Shown here piece after piece: positions 1 through 12,440 of a stretch of DNA of 64,000 nt. Origin of the DNA: Evernia prunastri. Lineage: Eukaryota; Ascomycota; Lecanoromycetes; Lecanorales; Parmeliaceae. The notes beneath the pieces are model-generated. The model did not search any database and was not told the origin of the DNA. It saw only the letters and a program-made list of their open reading frames with translations. Each line of letters starts with the position of its first letter. Within the stretch, counting starts at the first letter, position 1. Made by a program: the position numbers and the translations under genes. The stretch is from the NCBI GenBank assembly GCA_003184365.1, contig NKYR01000006.1, positions 310,001-374,000 of the forward strand. The letters are read 5' to 3'.

Positions 1-87
1 ATTATTATATATTTCTACTAATTTGTATAAGTTGGCGGAATGTCATGTGCTTTTCCCCTGCTCTTCGTCTTTTTTCCTTTTCGTCAT

Positions 88-1527
88 TCAGCTAAGGTTA
101 ACCTTGGTCCCGTTGCCCGGTAACTTCGCCCTGAATAGCACATACGGCTTGACTCTCCTGTCAATGCCTGGATAGAACATCGTCGTCCTCCACAGTTGAT
201 TCTCGGTAAAGTAGATGTATCCATCTGTTGCCACCGAAAGCGTGTCGGTCCATGACATTCGGGGGTCTCGTGCGAAAACGTTCACGGTCCCATTGGCTGG
301 ATTGAAGAAGATGATGGAGTTATCTTCCTGATTTCCGCCGTAGATGAACCCATTGGTATCGGTCTCAAGACCGTCAGATATCCCTTTCTGTCCGTGCGAG
401 ACGACGGCTTGCGTTGCCAACAACTCGCTGGTGAGGCTGTCGTCCAGCAAACGGGCGGTGGGAACCGAGTAGAGATAGCGACTTCCCACTGCGGAGAAAT
501 AAAGTGTGGCTCCATCGGCGCTCAGTGCAATTCCGTCAGCGCCGAAGGTGCTTTGACTGATCGGCATGGTGGGTCCATTGGGAAGCGAATAAACCGTGTT
601 ACCCCAGATCACCGGCAGAAATCCCGTCTCGGGATGCACGTAGCTAGTTCCGTCCAGGTGCCTCCATGACTTGCCAGTGCCAAGATCGACGATGATGATA
701 CCATTGCGGCCTTCTTGGCTCGAGTCGGTGATGTAGCCTACGCCTTGTCCCGACGCAGTGACATTGGGGCGTAAGTCGAAGCGAATATCATTGATGTAAC
801 TGTCAGGGTACGCGACAATAGGTGGAAATACGATGGTCTTGAAGATGGTATTGTTTGACAGGTTGACACCGATGAGCTTGGGCCCACCGACAGTGGAATA
901 TACATTCGTTCCGTTTGGCATCGCTGCACGGCCGGTGTCCAGGATCCAGAGGCGGTCCAGCGGGTCAATGACCACGCTTTGAACGCCAATGAGATAGTTC
1001 TCATAATTGGCACCTGTGGCTGGATTGGTGGTGTAATTGATCGCGCCCTATATTGAGATTTCAGAGTCAGTGTCTTCAAGGTGTTTGTTGAACATTGAAA
1101 CGTATCTAAAGAGTCGGAACTTCTTGGGCATGCCTCAAGGCTCAAATTGTGTTGGAAGACAGGAAAGATGGACGTAGGCAAGACGTACACCTGGAGGGGA
1201 GTTGATGGCGACCGAAGGGTATGGCGTCTCGGTGTTGTTGGCAGTCAGTTCAGCGACGGTATAAGCGATGTTGTTCGGATCTAGCGAGCGAGCGTAATTG
1301 GAGAACTTGCGGCCCGTGGAAGATACAGCAATGCCTATGTGGCGATTAGAAGAGTAAACATACGCAGCCGGGAGACAGATTGAAGGACCTTGTGGGTATT
1401 CATTGTTATATAGATGGACGACCTCAATCGGCACGCCACCCGTTCCCGGATCTTGGGAAATCTGCTGAGAAAGTACGGGTGCAAAGATGCCAGCGAAGAC
1501 AATTACCGAGCCCGTGTTGAAGTACAT
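88..1527 (-). CDS. secreted yellow/major royal jelly-like (MRJP) protein
   Basis: Two exons, complement(88..1047, 1189..1527), give 432 aa. The 141-nt intron has GTACGT and TAG ends and joins in phase 0. Residues 1-20 form a signal peptide ending near ALS-type small residues, so the protein is probably secreted. The rest is a beta-propeller of the MRJP/yellow family: the motif DPLDRLWILDTG lies at residues 141-152, and later blades contain YINDIR, GYITDSS and the C-terminal W..TLS..TDGYIYFTENQL stretch. Fungal members are mostly uncharacterised; the insect relatives are secreted binding proteins or pigment enzymes, so no substrate can be named. The ATG at 1527 opens the signal peptide. The family call is firm; the function is not known. 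Confidence 0.85.
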
Positions 1528-1971
1528 GATGGTGAATGTGTGTCTTCAGTACTTTCTGTGGAGAGCCGGCGGAAGGAAGGAGTGTTTGGAATGTTTAGAA
1601 TGGCAGACTTGCTGGCATTTTGTAAGCCAAAGCCGGCAATATGCGCTTGAGTCGAGTCCATCCTAGCTTCTGTAAACGTCATCGCTGCAAGATGGATGGA
1701 AAATGGATGGAAAATGGTGTCAACGGTGTTGACGTAGGTAGGTAAAGGTAAATACGTAGTGCCCTTCCTCATCAAGCCGAGCATGCAGCTTTCTCCGCAA
1801 ATTCGGCACTTCCTCCGAGGCGAGCATTCGCCAAGCTCAGCGGCTTCGGGTAAATTTAGCGCTAAGATGTCCCGAGGGTCGCGTCCTTGCGTGCTCACGC
1901 GTCGACCCCACTAGTCGAGCGTGATACCTAGGTAGCTTCAAACTCATCTTCCTCGACCAACTAACCCAATC

Positions 1972-2586
1972 ATGCTCAAAATATCAAAGTCTGAGACCCG
2001 TGTTCAGAATGAATGTACGCCCAACATACTCCCTTGTCGCATTCATCATGACGGGCTTGTCGACGCTTCGCCCAGGTACTGGGCCCCAGAGATAGCCAAA
2101 GGTCAGTCTCCCATTGCATTGAAGGCATTCAACTCAAAAACATCAATACGAGGCTGATTGATTACAGATGGAAAGCTTGAGGCATACTTTCGCGGCAGAA
2201 AATTGAGAGGACAGGAGATGGAAGTACCCAAAGGGTACAGAGGCATTATTGTCCAGGAAGCCGGGAAAGAGAAGACTGCTTCGAAGAATACCGAAAAGGA
2301 AATTTTGGAGGGAGAGCAGGAGCAGGAGCAGGGAGAAGTCACAGTATTGGACGAGATCGGCTCATTTGAAGAGGTGGTGATTTGGAATCACGAGAGCATG
2401 GTGGATGGGGATGATGCCTTCGTGAAAGGGTTGGGTGAATGGATCTCTTTTGCTGATGCGGTTAGTTACGCTTTTCCAGCATGCGCGCAGATATATGTAT
2501 ATATATATATATATATACCCGCGTTGCTGATATGACCTATCGACTAGATGCATGCCCCGGGAGCCGAAGAAGAGAAGACGTCATGA
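1972..2586 (+). CDS. RNH203: ribonuclease H2 subunit C (non-catalytic)
   Basis: Exons 1972..2101, 2168..2460 and 2548..2586 encode 153 aa. The junctions are GTCAGT/ACAG and GTTAGT/TAG and all close in frame. Family signatures are LPCRIHHDG near residues 20-29, YFRGRKLRG at 50-58, the hydrophobic GYRGIIV strand, and the C-terminal VVIWNHES...GLGEWISFADAMHA segment. RNase H2 C pairs with subunit B and holds the catalytic A subunit; the complex removes ribonucleotides from nuclear DNA. A Glu/Gln run (about residues 100-108) sits in the variable loop. Intron 2 carries a (TA)n tract. The last exon is only 13 codons including the stop. Confidence 0.88.
2488..2517. repeat. (TA)n microsatellite inside an intron
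   Basis: A run of TA dinucleotides, interrupted once by TG, lies in the second intron of the RNase H2 C gene. It is a simple sequence repeat with no coding effect. Confidence 0.9.
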
Positions 2587-3086
2587 AAATGGGTGGAACG
2601 CTGTCAGCTTCCCAAGGCAAATACAAAAGAGTAAAGGGTTTCACTCAGATTCGATAGCATTTGGATTTGCCAAAGGGGATACGGTCGATCTCGAGGCAAA
2701 CATGGACGGCCCGTTCTTTGGATACGGAGGTGGGCGTGCGTCAAAGCGACTTCTCATGACATATGCTCTTCGAAAAATAGTCGTACCCGAGGGAAGGGTC
2801 ATCTACTTCAGCATGCTCCAGCAAATTATATGCTCCTTGAATGAAGAGGCTCCTTTCCTCATCTTTCAGGGCCAAAGCACCAATGTTAGCAAAGGGCTCA
2901 GCGTACTTGAATGGCCTTGGTAGTGAGACCAACCAATCATGCAAGCATTCAAATTATATCATCAAAACCCAGCCGCAGTTCCTCCGTAGTTATCAACCGT
3001 GATGGAGATGGTCACGCCAGACACTCTTGAGACATAATCACAAATCGTCAGATCGCCTTCAGGTCTTGCTTTTGTACCTTTGTTTC

Positions 3087-3769
3087 TTAGTAGCGATATC
3101 TCGTCGAATAGTCTGTACAAAAAAAAAGTCAGCTTGTCATGCTCCGTACTGAGCTCCCTACCTCGGAGAAGAGAGCTCGCAAAATATTTGTATAACGGGA
3201 CATACCCTTCGGACTAACGACCAGACCTCTGCCTTTCTTCGCCCCGCGGTAGATCGTTTCAATTATATCGATCAGTTCTTGCTTATCCTCCAGCACCCAA
3301 TTCAGCTTATTATTGTTTCCCGTCCCGAAATCGCACATCTGTACGAGTGAATCAGCAAATAGTAGGAACTTCAAGAGACCGAGAGGCTAGCTACCATGTG
3401 CTTGTTGCGGAAGAAGAACATGAGCGTCACTGGATCGTAGAGCTCGTACATCTGCTTGAAGTCCGGCACTTGGTCTAGATCGCATACGTACAGCACGGCG
3501 AAATTCTTGACACGGTCGGCGATCCCTACGCAGCGTGCGTAAGCAAGATGACTTCTACAGCAAGTAGGTCTCGTACTGTAGAGTACTTCATCCTGACGCA
3601 TGCAGTCGGCATCCCAATCCCGTCCGAAACGTATAACCACCAGGCGTTCTTCTTCGGACAATATGGCTTGGTCGACATGCCTGTGGACGGTCAGCCTTTT
3701 TTCGACGGGAAGGGGTCGTACGCTTACTTACCAGCCGGTGACAAGGTGGGGCAGGACGACGGAACCCAT
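3087..3769 (-). CDS. DIB1: Dim1/Dib1 (thioredoxin-like 4A), U5 snRNP component
   Basis: Five exons, complement(3087..3112, 3206..3338, 3395..3525, 3577..3680, 3732..3769), give exactly 143 aa, near the length of this highly conserved family. The protein has a thioredoxin fold without the catalytic CxxC pair. Conserved blocks are LPHLVTGWHVDQAIL near residues 6-20, VVIRFGRDWD, DEVLYRIADRVKNFAV, YELYDPVTLMFFFRNKHM, DFGTGNNNKLNW and the terminal DYSTRYRY. It belongs to the U4/U6.U5 tri-snRNP and is needed for pre-mRNA splicing. Introns are 51, 51, 56 and 93 nt. The 38-nt first exon and 26-nt last exon would be missed by simple ORF calling. Family and structure are certain. Confidence 0.96.
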
Positions 3770-5422
3770 CTTTTGCGACCTGGGAGAGACAAAGAAGATA
3801 GTACACTGGGTGCACTGAATATTTTGGTCAAGCAGAAAATGTGTGCTTGTGTGGATAATCCGAGTATTGAAGCTCTCGTGAGGTGTGCCTTGGAGACGTT
3901 GAGTCCGGCCACCGGGGCCCGAGGGGCCGACCTGCGGATAAGATTTACGGCGCTAGTAACAGCTCTAATCCTATCTTCGGAAGTTCGGATAAGGTACCTT
4001 ACCGCGCGTTGGACAACCTCTCCCCTAAATCATTGTAATTGCCTGCTACTTGGATTCTGTACTCTAATCTCTCTGTTATTTCGTCGCATAGCCGGAGACG
4101 ATTCTTTCCAATCCAGGTGGGTAGATAGTCGGAGCCTTCAACATTTACGCTTCTCTTTATGATCGTGCATATTGCGACCATTAACAGGGCCATCCGGCTC
4201 TTGAATTTGTCATTGGTGAATGATGGAGTGTGATGTCGTTCCCAAAAGGCTTTCCAATGGTGAGACCAGTGCTCTACGGTGCACAGCCTTCGAATTTTCA
4301 ACCAAAAGATGATTAGCATTCCTACCATTCTCCTGTTGACGAACATGTCTTTGGTCCCTTTTCACGAAACGCCACAACAACCGAAGGGACCCTCTCGCCT
4401 CTTCCGTTCAAGTTTGAAAGATCTCGTCACGCACGTACAACAACGCCCTTTCCCACTTTGCACATCCCTCGACAATATCCCCTCTCCGTAGATAAAGAGC
4501 TATATCAGTATCATTTCCTGTCAAGGGTCTTCGTTTCCCACGATCTGAATCACTTCTTGTCTTTAGGACGTTGCCCCCCAACAGCGCATGGATATTCTTG
4601 AACAGGAGCCTGCTCTTTATGCTCTGTCTGTCCATCGGTCTTGGCCAGGTCCTCCATCCCTTCCGAGAGCTATTCTCGTCTCCTTCGCCTGCCAAGTCTC
4701 CTATAGTCTTGAATTTAGCTTATACCGAAGTGGATCGATCATGAGGTCGCGGGAAACGCTGCAAGAGCAGATCAGAGGCAACAGGGTCTGGGCATCACAT
4801 AAGAGGGACAGACTAGCCATGATCTCCACCTTGCCATATACCGTCCCACCTCCTCTGACTTCTCCTCTTTTTAAAGAACGTCGACCAGAAAGGGTATGCC
4901 ATTCTTGTCTTAAGTAATCGTAACGGGACATCGCTAGAGTACTTCCAAGATCCTTCAGTTGTTACTTTTCCTTACCCTTTTCCATCCTCGTCACTACTCG
5001 GATGCTACTGGATTCGACATATCAATTCGTGCGCTTACGCTACCTGGGTCTTTGTAATAGTCCCACCCACCGAGTTCGGCGGATTTACACTCATGGGCAG
5101 AGGCAGCGCTCACTCTTTGTCTCCAGGTGGGAAGGGGTCTAGCGTCTACAATTGCCAAGGATTAGCACTGGCAAGTTGCAACAGCACTCCTTTTCAGTCC
5201 AGTAGCGCTTTAAGGTCGCCCCGCTTTAAGGTCAAGGCAAGGGTAGTCTGGCGAGGGCTGGGCCAGCTTTTAGCGAAGCTAAAAGGTAATTATTATGTAC
5301 AGCTGGTTGAGAGAGACTATTACGGCGCGACCGAGAGCAGTCAGATGAAGACTTTCTTATGCATATATATATACATATGTACTTCAAGGCTATAAGGATG
5401 CTTCTCGGGGACCTCAGTTGGC
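3770..5422. other. gene-poor interval with unassigned small ORFs
   Basis: Three open frames lie in a row on the minus strand: 4931..4701 (76 aa), 4695..4408 (95 aa) and 4346..3999 (115 aa). I found no convincing splice path joining them and no family I recognise. They could be a fast-evolving or broken gene, or chance frames. The rest shows no tRNA or repeat that I can identify. Confidence 0.3.
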
Positions 5423-7546
5423 TTATGCAGCTCCTGCATACAGTCTGCCCGATACCAAATTCCCCTTCTCAGACGTTTCGGCAGAGCTCAAGGCAATATG
5501 ACCCACTCCATCTTCCGGGGCGACGTCCTGCAACCTGACCCTCATATCCTTCAAAAGTCTCGCCCTCTCCAAGCCATCCAAAGTACAGCCCCCGGACGGG
5601 AGGTCAACGTACGAATTATCTCTCGTCATGGTGCTCACATACCCTAGGATTCTAGGACCACGTACCATATGTTTGGCAATTGCACCGCAGATCCCGCAAA
5701 GCAGAAGCACGCTCGAAGCGACGAACAGGACGACTGCCCACGTTTTGTTGCACACGTAGATTTCCGTAAAGGTCGTCACCGTAGTCGTAGTTGCGTTGAA
5801 GCTAAGAAAACCAATCTCCCCGCGATCATGGTTGAGATTAGAAACGTTGCTCGGAAAATTGCCGGTCTGATACCATGGTACAGGGCAGCATTGCCAATAT
5901 GTATTGAAGACGAGGGAAAAACGTTCGCTGAAGAGATCGGCAGACAATCCTTGAAGGCTAATGCCGTCGTTTGTTATCGACGTGGCTAGGGAACTCATGG
6001 TAGGGTCCGAGAGGAAATATTCCGTAGGTGTCGAACTGCCAGAGTGCTCCCTGCCCCCCGACTTGGGCCAGTAGACTCCGAAATTACCCGCTCCAGTGAT
6101 CCCGTCAGACAAAGGCGTGTAACCGGGCGGACGTTGATCAAATGTTGATCGGCGGATTTGCGTGACACTGCAGGATCCATGATCGCATGTTATGTTTGAT
6201 TCGACGCTCGAACGTGTCAACGTGCAATTGGCGATGAACAAATTATCAGTATCGAGATAAGAACCAGCGCGGAAATTCACCCCCCATGGTTTGGCAGCAG
6301 GATAAGCCGTCTGATTGGGGTAGAGCGGTAGCATGTTATTGATGTCGTAATCTATAGCGAAGCCTGCCAATGCATCATCACTATCATCCGTTGAATCCGA
6401 AACAGTCGGCAATCCAGCGTCATGTAGAGAGACTCCACGAAGAAATGGTATGATCCAATACTCCTGGTGCCGTCGATGGCCAGACCAATCAGCGAGGAAT
6501 ATGAGGCGTTCTCAGGCGAGACATCATACCATCCGTGGGCGTCGCTCTTACTCGTACTTTCCAATTTCTCGATTCTTGGGACTTTCACGTTTGCCCAAAT
6601 ATCCACAGCGGAAGCTTGGATAACTGGCGGAGTGAAGAGAGCGGATAGGTAGATGGCGTTGACGCTAAAATCTAGAAACTGGGCAGCATCGGCGCCTATA
6701 CTGAAGATAGACTTGGCATCGGGGTTAACATATGAGATGTTTTGAGCCGACGAGCTTGGCTGCTTCCCTGTGCCAAGTAGTCGGAGGGAAGCTTGACCTC
6801 CCAAGGGTGATAAGGCCCACAACGCGATGAGACCGATTCCAAGTACATCGAAGGTTCGAAGCAAGTATTGCAGTTCAACTGTGCCAAAAATCGTGAGACT
6901 ACCCATCATTTGCTCCAACGTCTGGGATGGCATATTAGTGGAAGCTTTACGTTGGCAAGCCTTTGGAGTAGCTAACACCCAGCCTTGCGCCTCGCTCAGC
7001 TTGAAATGATGCAAGCGACCTCAAGGATCTTCCAGCAATGGCAGCGAAAAGGATTGGAAATAACGTGGGACCCTGGTAGAGGTCAGGCTGAGAGATCGCT
7101 TTTTTGACAAGGTTCAACATACTAAAGATGTAGCATCCTTAATTCTGTCGCCACCAGGTGAAATTGGCGTACCGGACAACCTTACAGCGACGATGCTCAG
7201 GACTTTCTTCGTTAGCCAGCGTACACCGCTTTTGTGCAGTCCTATGACAGGGGCCGCGCGCTGTTTGAGACTTGCCTGTGAACACGAGCGGGATCAAGGC
7301 AATGAAGATATCAATTGTCAACGATCCTGCTTTTTTCCAGCCCGTCTTCCTCAGAGTCTTGGAGCTTTGAGGCCAGCGTTGGATCTCCCGCGTCCTCTTG
7401 CGCGATTGCCCTTCAGCACTGTCTTGGCCATCTTTAACTGAGGGTGAGATGAATGAGCCGACTTCTGACTCGATTGGCAGCAATTCAAGGCGAGAAGTAT
7501 CGTCCTTCAGCGGAATAAAATGGGTGTGGTTTCGAAACCGTTCCAT
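5423..7546 (-). CDS. polytopic membrane protein of unknown function, frame problem near the middle
   Basis: Exons on the minus strand are about 7546..7227, 7180..7123, 7072..6977, 6921..about 6420, then a second frame down to the stop at 5423. Membrane segments are seen at IDIFIALIPLVF, GPTLFPILFAAIAG, VLGIGLIALWALSPLGG and near the C-terminus AVVLFVASSVLLLCG. Between the third and fourth is a large, probably lumenal or extracellular region rich in Asn-X-Thr/Ser and Cys. The soluble tail holds a GGCTLDGLERARLLKDMRVRL motif that I recall from fungal hypothetical membrane proteins. The first junction is weak (GTGTAC donor, TAAG acceptor). Around 6450-6400 the frame shifts by one base with no clean intron, so the gene may be interrupted. 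No function can be assigned. Confidence 0.55.
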
Positions 7547-9320
7547 ATCTGGGACGATATAGGAAGGCTAGGCAATATGGTTTATACTGCAGAGCTATAA
7601 AGCGGGATGTTGCTGAAATCTTGCGTTGGGAGAGAAAGGGAAGAAGAGCAGAGAAGGAGAAGACGTAAGACTGGTCCCACATCGTTCTCTTCCGTAGAGG
7701 AAGCGGCTTTCGGTCAGGTTTGATGTACGGCGCCGAGCACTTCCCACCAAGGTGGATGTAGTGAGACATTAATACCGAGTGCCCAGATGTATACCGCCTG
7801 GGGCTTGCCCAGAGTAGACATGCTGTATTTTTTATGCATCTCGCCCTCGGAAACACGGCAAAGCAGGCACAAACAGACACCAAATGCAGGTCCAAGACCT
7901 TTCACGGAATCTTCAAACCGTATCAGGAAGTGGGGGCGAAGCATCCGGGAGCTTGGAAATGTCTCTTACGGCTGTCGTCGTCAATCTCTGCAATCTAAGA
8001 TGCATCTGCATGTGGTGTGGATCATGTATAGAGATAAAATGATACATAATATATGTAGAGTAGGTATGCTAGGTGACTTGACTTTGGACCTCGGCCCGTA
8101 TATCACGATGCTCTAGGAGGGCTAGATGGCCATGGTGTGTTGTGATGAAGGTAAATGGAAATGCACAGTTTGGGGGGGAGGGAGCGAAAAGTGGCGCTGG
8201 TGGCGCTTGTCTGGACCCCTGTCCATGTCATCTCCATAACTACTTTAAGTCATAATTTTACATCACTCCACAAATATCCTGCCTGAGTAGGTAACGTATG
8301 GCTTCGGCCCGCACATCTTCCGGCCCATCAATCATGATAATCATCAGACCCTTGAGACTCAAAGGCCCCAGACCACGTACATTTCATCATGCCATAATGG
8401 AAAGAGCGAGTACAGTGCCCACCATCCCTGTGATCCAACACTGAGCAAATCAAATGCATCATTCGTGCTTATATCCTCGCTCGACTGACATCTCGAACTC
8501 GTACGAAACCAATGCTTCATTATACTGAAATCTGATATCATTGTAACAGTGTAACTATGAGAAGAGCTTTTTACTCTCGGCCGGCGCCGCGTCTTCAGTG
8601 GACGATCTGAGCGAAGCAGAGCACATTACCAACTGTATCTGCGCGTTTCTGCGCGTCTATGATGCAGTATTAACATGCTGTAGTGATACCATTTCGCCAT
8701 AGAGTCTGTTGCTTTTCCATGTCATCGTACACGACCTTTGACACATACTCTGAGCAATGGAATCATGGATTTGCACTTGACAAATTTCTACAGATCCATA
8801 TATAATCCACAGGTGAATGAGTAAATAGATGGATTGTTCTTGCGTCTACTACTATGCCACAGGCGCCAATTACTGATCAAACGGAACAATGAAGCAAGCG
8901 AACCGCCAGCTGAGGTAAAAGGCCATACAATAATTCTGGTTCTGGCCGCCACCGGCCTGTGAGATATGAACGGAGAGATTGTTCGATAGATTGCTGCATC
9001 CCTGACCGAGGAGGACTGACAACTTGGTCCGCCAATCATTCCGGGTGTATTCTTAGTGCATATGACGAATGAGAGCTATTGTGTCACGTGGCTGTTCCTG
9101 TGAAGTGCGGAGATTTGCGTTTCTCTCCATAAGGATCGCGATAACAGTCCCAAATACTGCAACACAAAGGAGCTGTATCGGAAGCCGATGATAGCCACCA
9201 TGGAAGTCCATGGACAGATGATAGTGTTCGATAAAAGCGCCTACCCCCACGTCTTTGCCACCGACGTCGCTATATTCACACAAAAAGGACCTATGGATAG
9301 TCAAAGCACGCAAAGACAGC
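7547..9320. other. non-coding interval
   Basis: About 1.8 kb between two minus-strand genes. Only short, unrelated open frames are present. It should hold the promoter of the membrane-protein gene and the 3' region of the next gene. I see no RNA gene or repeat. Confidence 0.5.
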
Positions 9321-11637
9321 TCAGCTCGTTTTGGGTGTGCCCAGGAAGTAGCAGTCAAACGCCCTCTGCGCCCCTCCATCATCATTTACCGCTCCCTGAC
9401 TCCACGCGTTCCAATTCGTCGCTTCGCTTTGATTGCACCAGATACCCGAGTTGCCAGGCGTTCCAGTATCACTGTACCAAACCGCCGGAGAGTGAGTGAA
9501 CCTTATCTCGGATTTCTTACTTGTCGGGTTTTTGACATAGATGGATACCTTCCCCGGCATCGGGTCACCAGCTATACTGCCGCTGGTGCTAGGTCCCCCA
9601 ATCCGCTCGTTCAGCGTGTTCGTAAATAAGGTCGCACTAACTTGAGAAAATTTGCCATCGAACAGTTGCAGCAGATGGAGCCGATACTCGTCGTTGTCCG
9701 CCGAAGGCATCGCCCTCAAGCTGAATCGGAGCTGCCGAACCCCTTGCGGATTGTACTGTGTAACACTGCCCGAGAATTTGGGAAAGTTCGTGTTCTCGTC
9801 CCAGTACCAATTATCTCCATTTGTGTCAGTGAAAACAAAAAGCAGCTTTGAGTCTTCGCTGTTCGGGTTCCCAGTCCACTCCACCGAGAATATTCCCGGC
9901 TGGATCGGAATGGTGAAGTTGCGCGATCGCGCATTGGCAAAGACCATTGGGTCGGTACTTCCGCTGTTACTGAGCGACCATGTCAACGACGGGTTCTCGT
10001 TGACGCCGGCAACGAACACGCTTTGCTCGAAAAATATGTCGTATCTCCCAGTTATAGGGCTCGGGATACAGTGCGCACACGTCCCCGTAGGCAGTGCATC
10101 AGCAGTCTGGGTGGCTGTCGGGAGGACAACATTGCTCGGGAGAGCACTAAAGGCCGCCATAGCGCTAGTGAGAGCTTGGGGACTCGGAAACGGTTTGTAA
10201 GGGGATTCTGCTACCGCCGCCAGGCAGCCACAACCCTGCCACCAGTTGTCGTATTTTGGCCCGAAACCTACGCATTTACCATCCGCATTCTTGCCGCCAC
10301 AATTACTGCATTCAAGCCAGCGGTCTTTGGCCGGACAAATCCACCCAGATGAGGAGGTAGCGCTGGCAGCTGATGTCGATGTCGTGACGTCGCTGGCTGG
10401 GATGGATGAGGAGGTAGCGCTGGCAACTGATGTCGATGTCGTGACGTCGCTGGCGGGGACGATTACGCGGGGAGGGTTAGGTGCAATAGATTGCAATTCG
10501 ACATAGACGGCAAGCAAAATTATACCGGCGACGCCGCCGAGAAGAGTTGGGTTTGCAGCTAGCGTGACTATCTGGCGACCTGCTTCTATGACTGTATGTA
10601 GGACTGCTGCCAAAGCTGGTATCACGTCTGGTACCTGAAAGCCAGGAGGAAGGAGAAGCAGGTTGGCCAAAGCATCTCCAGGTCCCGTCTGCCCTATTGC
10701 CATTGCTGCTACGTTGCCTGCGCAGTCGAACATGTCGTTGCGCTTCCTTGAGCTTGCGCATTGCTTGTTACTATTTACCAAGGCCGTAAGCTTGGCGCCG
10801 GTGGCAGGATCTATACCAATGATGATATCATTAGTCGAGTAGCCGCTCCCGTTAGCAGTGGCTGTACTAATTGTGAGACCGCTTAATTTCATCAGCAAAA
10901 AGAAGAGGACAGGCCATTGCTAGCAGAACAAGTCTCACCTAGACAAGGTTGCGCTGGCGGTTGCTGCTGCTGTGATACTAGCTGTCCGAGTAACAGTGAC
11001 CAAATTGGTACCAGCGGTAGCAAACACCACGGTGTCCGCACTCTGCACCGCCGAGACCTGCGCCACGTCTGTTTTGGGTACCCTAAGATAAGTGACGGAC
11101 TTAGAGTCGGATTCCAAACGAGCCCACAGCACGGAAAGGAAGAGCACCATCCAAGGTATTAGTAAGAAGGCGGGGTTTCGCGTTTGCAGGCCGAGCTGCT
11201 GCTGATTGAGACCAAAGGCTTGCTGAACACTAGACTCGCACGTGGGACTGTCAAGGTTCGGACAATTATTGGCATATGCTGCTTGCATCATCTTCAATCG
11301 CTCCTCGCCGACGAAGACTATCGCCTCATCGTCGGAGGACTCGGGGACCACGGTAACGACCGCTATCTCCGAGCCTGTGATCGTAGGCGTGGATGCGCCT
11401 GTCTGCGTCATTTCAGCATTTTGAAGGAAGTGGATGAGGGTTTGATTGAAATACCACGGATCCGTTATAATTCGATGCGGGTCCTAGGGTGATTGTCGGA
11501 AGCTGGACTGCTTTCAGGCGTTGTGCGAATGTGATTGCTGGTGCTGTAGTGTTTGTGGAGTTTGGCTGCTGAAGGCCTGATACTGCTGCAACGGTGCTGG
11601 TAGCCAGCAGCAGCAGCACGAACGTGAGGAGCTGCAT
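9321..11637 (-). CDS. large secreted or membrane-anchored protein of unknown function
   Basis: My model is complement(9321..10881, 10939..11483, 11584..11637), 719 aa. Exon 1 encodes only an 18-residue signal peptide (MQLLTFVLLLLATSTVAA). The introns are 100 nt (GTATCA/CTAG) and 57 nt (GTGAGA/TTAAG), and both join in frame. Exon 2 starts DPHRIITDPWYFNQ and contains a likely membrane helix (FLLIPWMVLFLSVLW). Exon 3 has another hydrophobic helix (LLGGVAGIILLAVYV), a Ser/Thr linker made of two copies of a 19-residue unit, a Cys-rich stretch (CSNCGGK...CGC), and a C-terminal domain with many Trp and Asn (TDTNGDNWYWDEN, SIYVKNP). No known domain is recognised. The arrangement suggests a cell-surface protein with a stalk; this is inference. 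Confidence 0.65.
10348..10460. repeat. 57-nt tandem duplication in coding sequence
   Basis: Two near-identical 57-nt units begin at 10348 and 10405 and encode two copies of a 19-residue Ser/Thr/Ala-rich unit (IPASDVTTSTS...SSS) in the stalk of the unknown surface protein. The period is a multiple of three, so the frame is kept. The copies differ at only a few positions, which suggests a recent duplication. Confidence 0.85.
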
Positions 11638-12440
11638 AAGTAAGTGCACAGAACCAGGCAGGATAGGCTCAGTCCGGAATGATCTTTTGGATTGTGCTAC
11701 TGATGGAGACGCGAGGTATTGTGGAAGTTTTCATGATCGCAGAAGGAGGTCCATCTTTCGTTACAAAAGATCCCATCATTCCATGTGGTAGTCAGTTGAC
11801 CATCGCCCGTTATAACCCTTATCAATTTGCGGCAATAAAGATGAAGCTGGGCTCACCAGCTTTTCAAAAATCTGAGCAAGCTTTGGGCAAATTTCTAATG
11901 TCAGCCTGTCAGGCTCACCTTCGGGCTGTTCCCTTCACCTATGTAAGGGTACCTTAAAATAAGGTAGCAGTGTCAATTGAGCTGTCAACGGATGAACAAA
12001 TGTAGTGAGTTCCGGTACAAAGCAGGCTAAATTCAATCCAAACTGTGGAACAAGCTGCAAATGAACTTCGGCGAAATCAATAAAATGGAAGTTGGATGTC
12101 GTTTCACTTATCGTTTTACGGTGTTGGTTAAAGTATTACTTTGAATCCTGGTTTAAGAAGAATAATTAATCTATAAACAACAACAATTTATCATATATCC
12201 ATTAATCAATGTGCATCAAGTTATATTTTTCGGCTTTTAGCGAGGAGTTGGCAGCCAGAAAGTGGTCAAATCTAGCGATCGGCCGACGTTGAACTAATTT
12301 TATAGCTATCGTAAATCCGCTGCGCAATCAACATCCAGTCTTGCTTACCACCGCCCTCGGTACATTATTCATCCATACGGCAGACTTCGGAGCACTCGAT
12401 AAGGACGAGCTCCCTGCCTTTCCATGACATTTCCCGCAAG
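11638..12440. promoter_or_regulatory. divergent intergenic region between two secreted-protein genes
   Basis: About 800 bp separate the starts of the 719-aa surface protein (-) and the 349-aa secreted protein (+). It must hold both promoters. The sequence around 11944-11966 has two oppositely oriented GGTA/TACC-type words. From 12120 to 12230 it is AT-rich. No gene is seen. Confidence 0.4.

Noticed and set aside
3548..4162. 204-codon plus-strand frame
   Set aside because: It overlaps the first exons of Dim1/Dib1 on the other strand and has no recognisable protein features.
9652..10200. 182-codon plus-strand frame
   Set aside because: Antisense shadow of the 719-aa surface-protein gene, whose opposite frame has signal peptide, splice sites and coherent composition.
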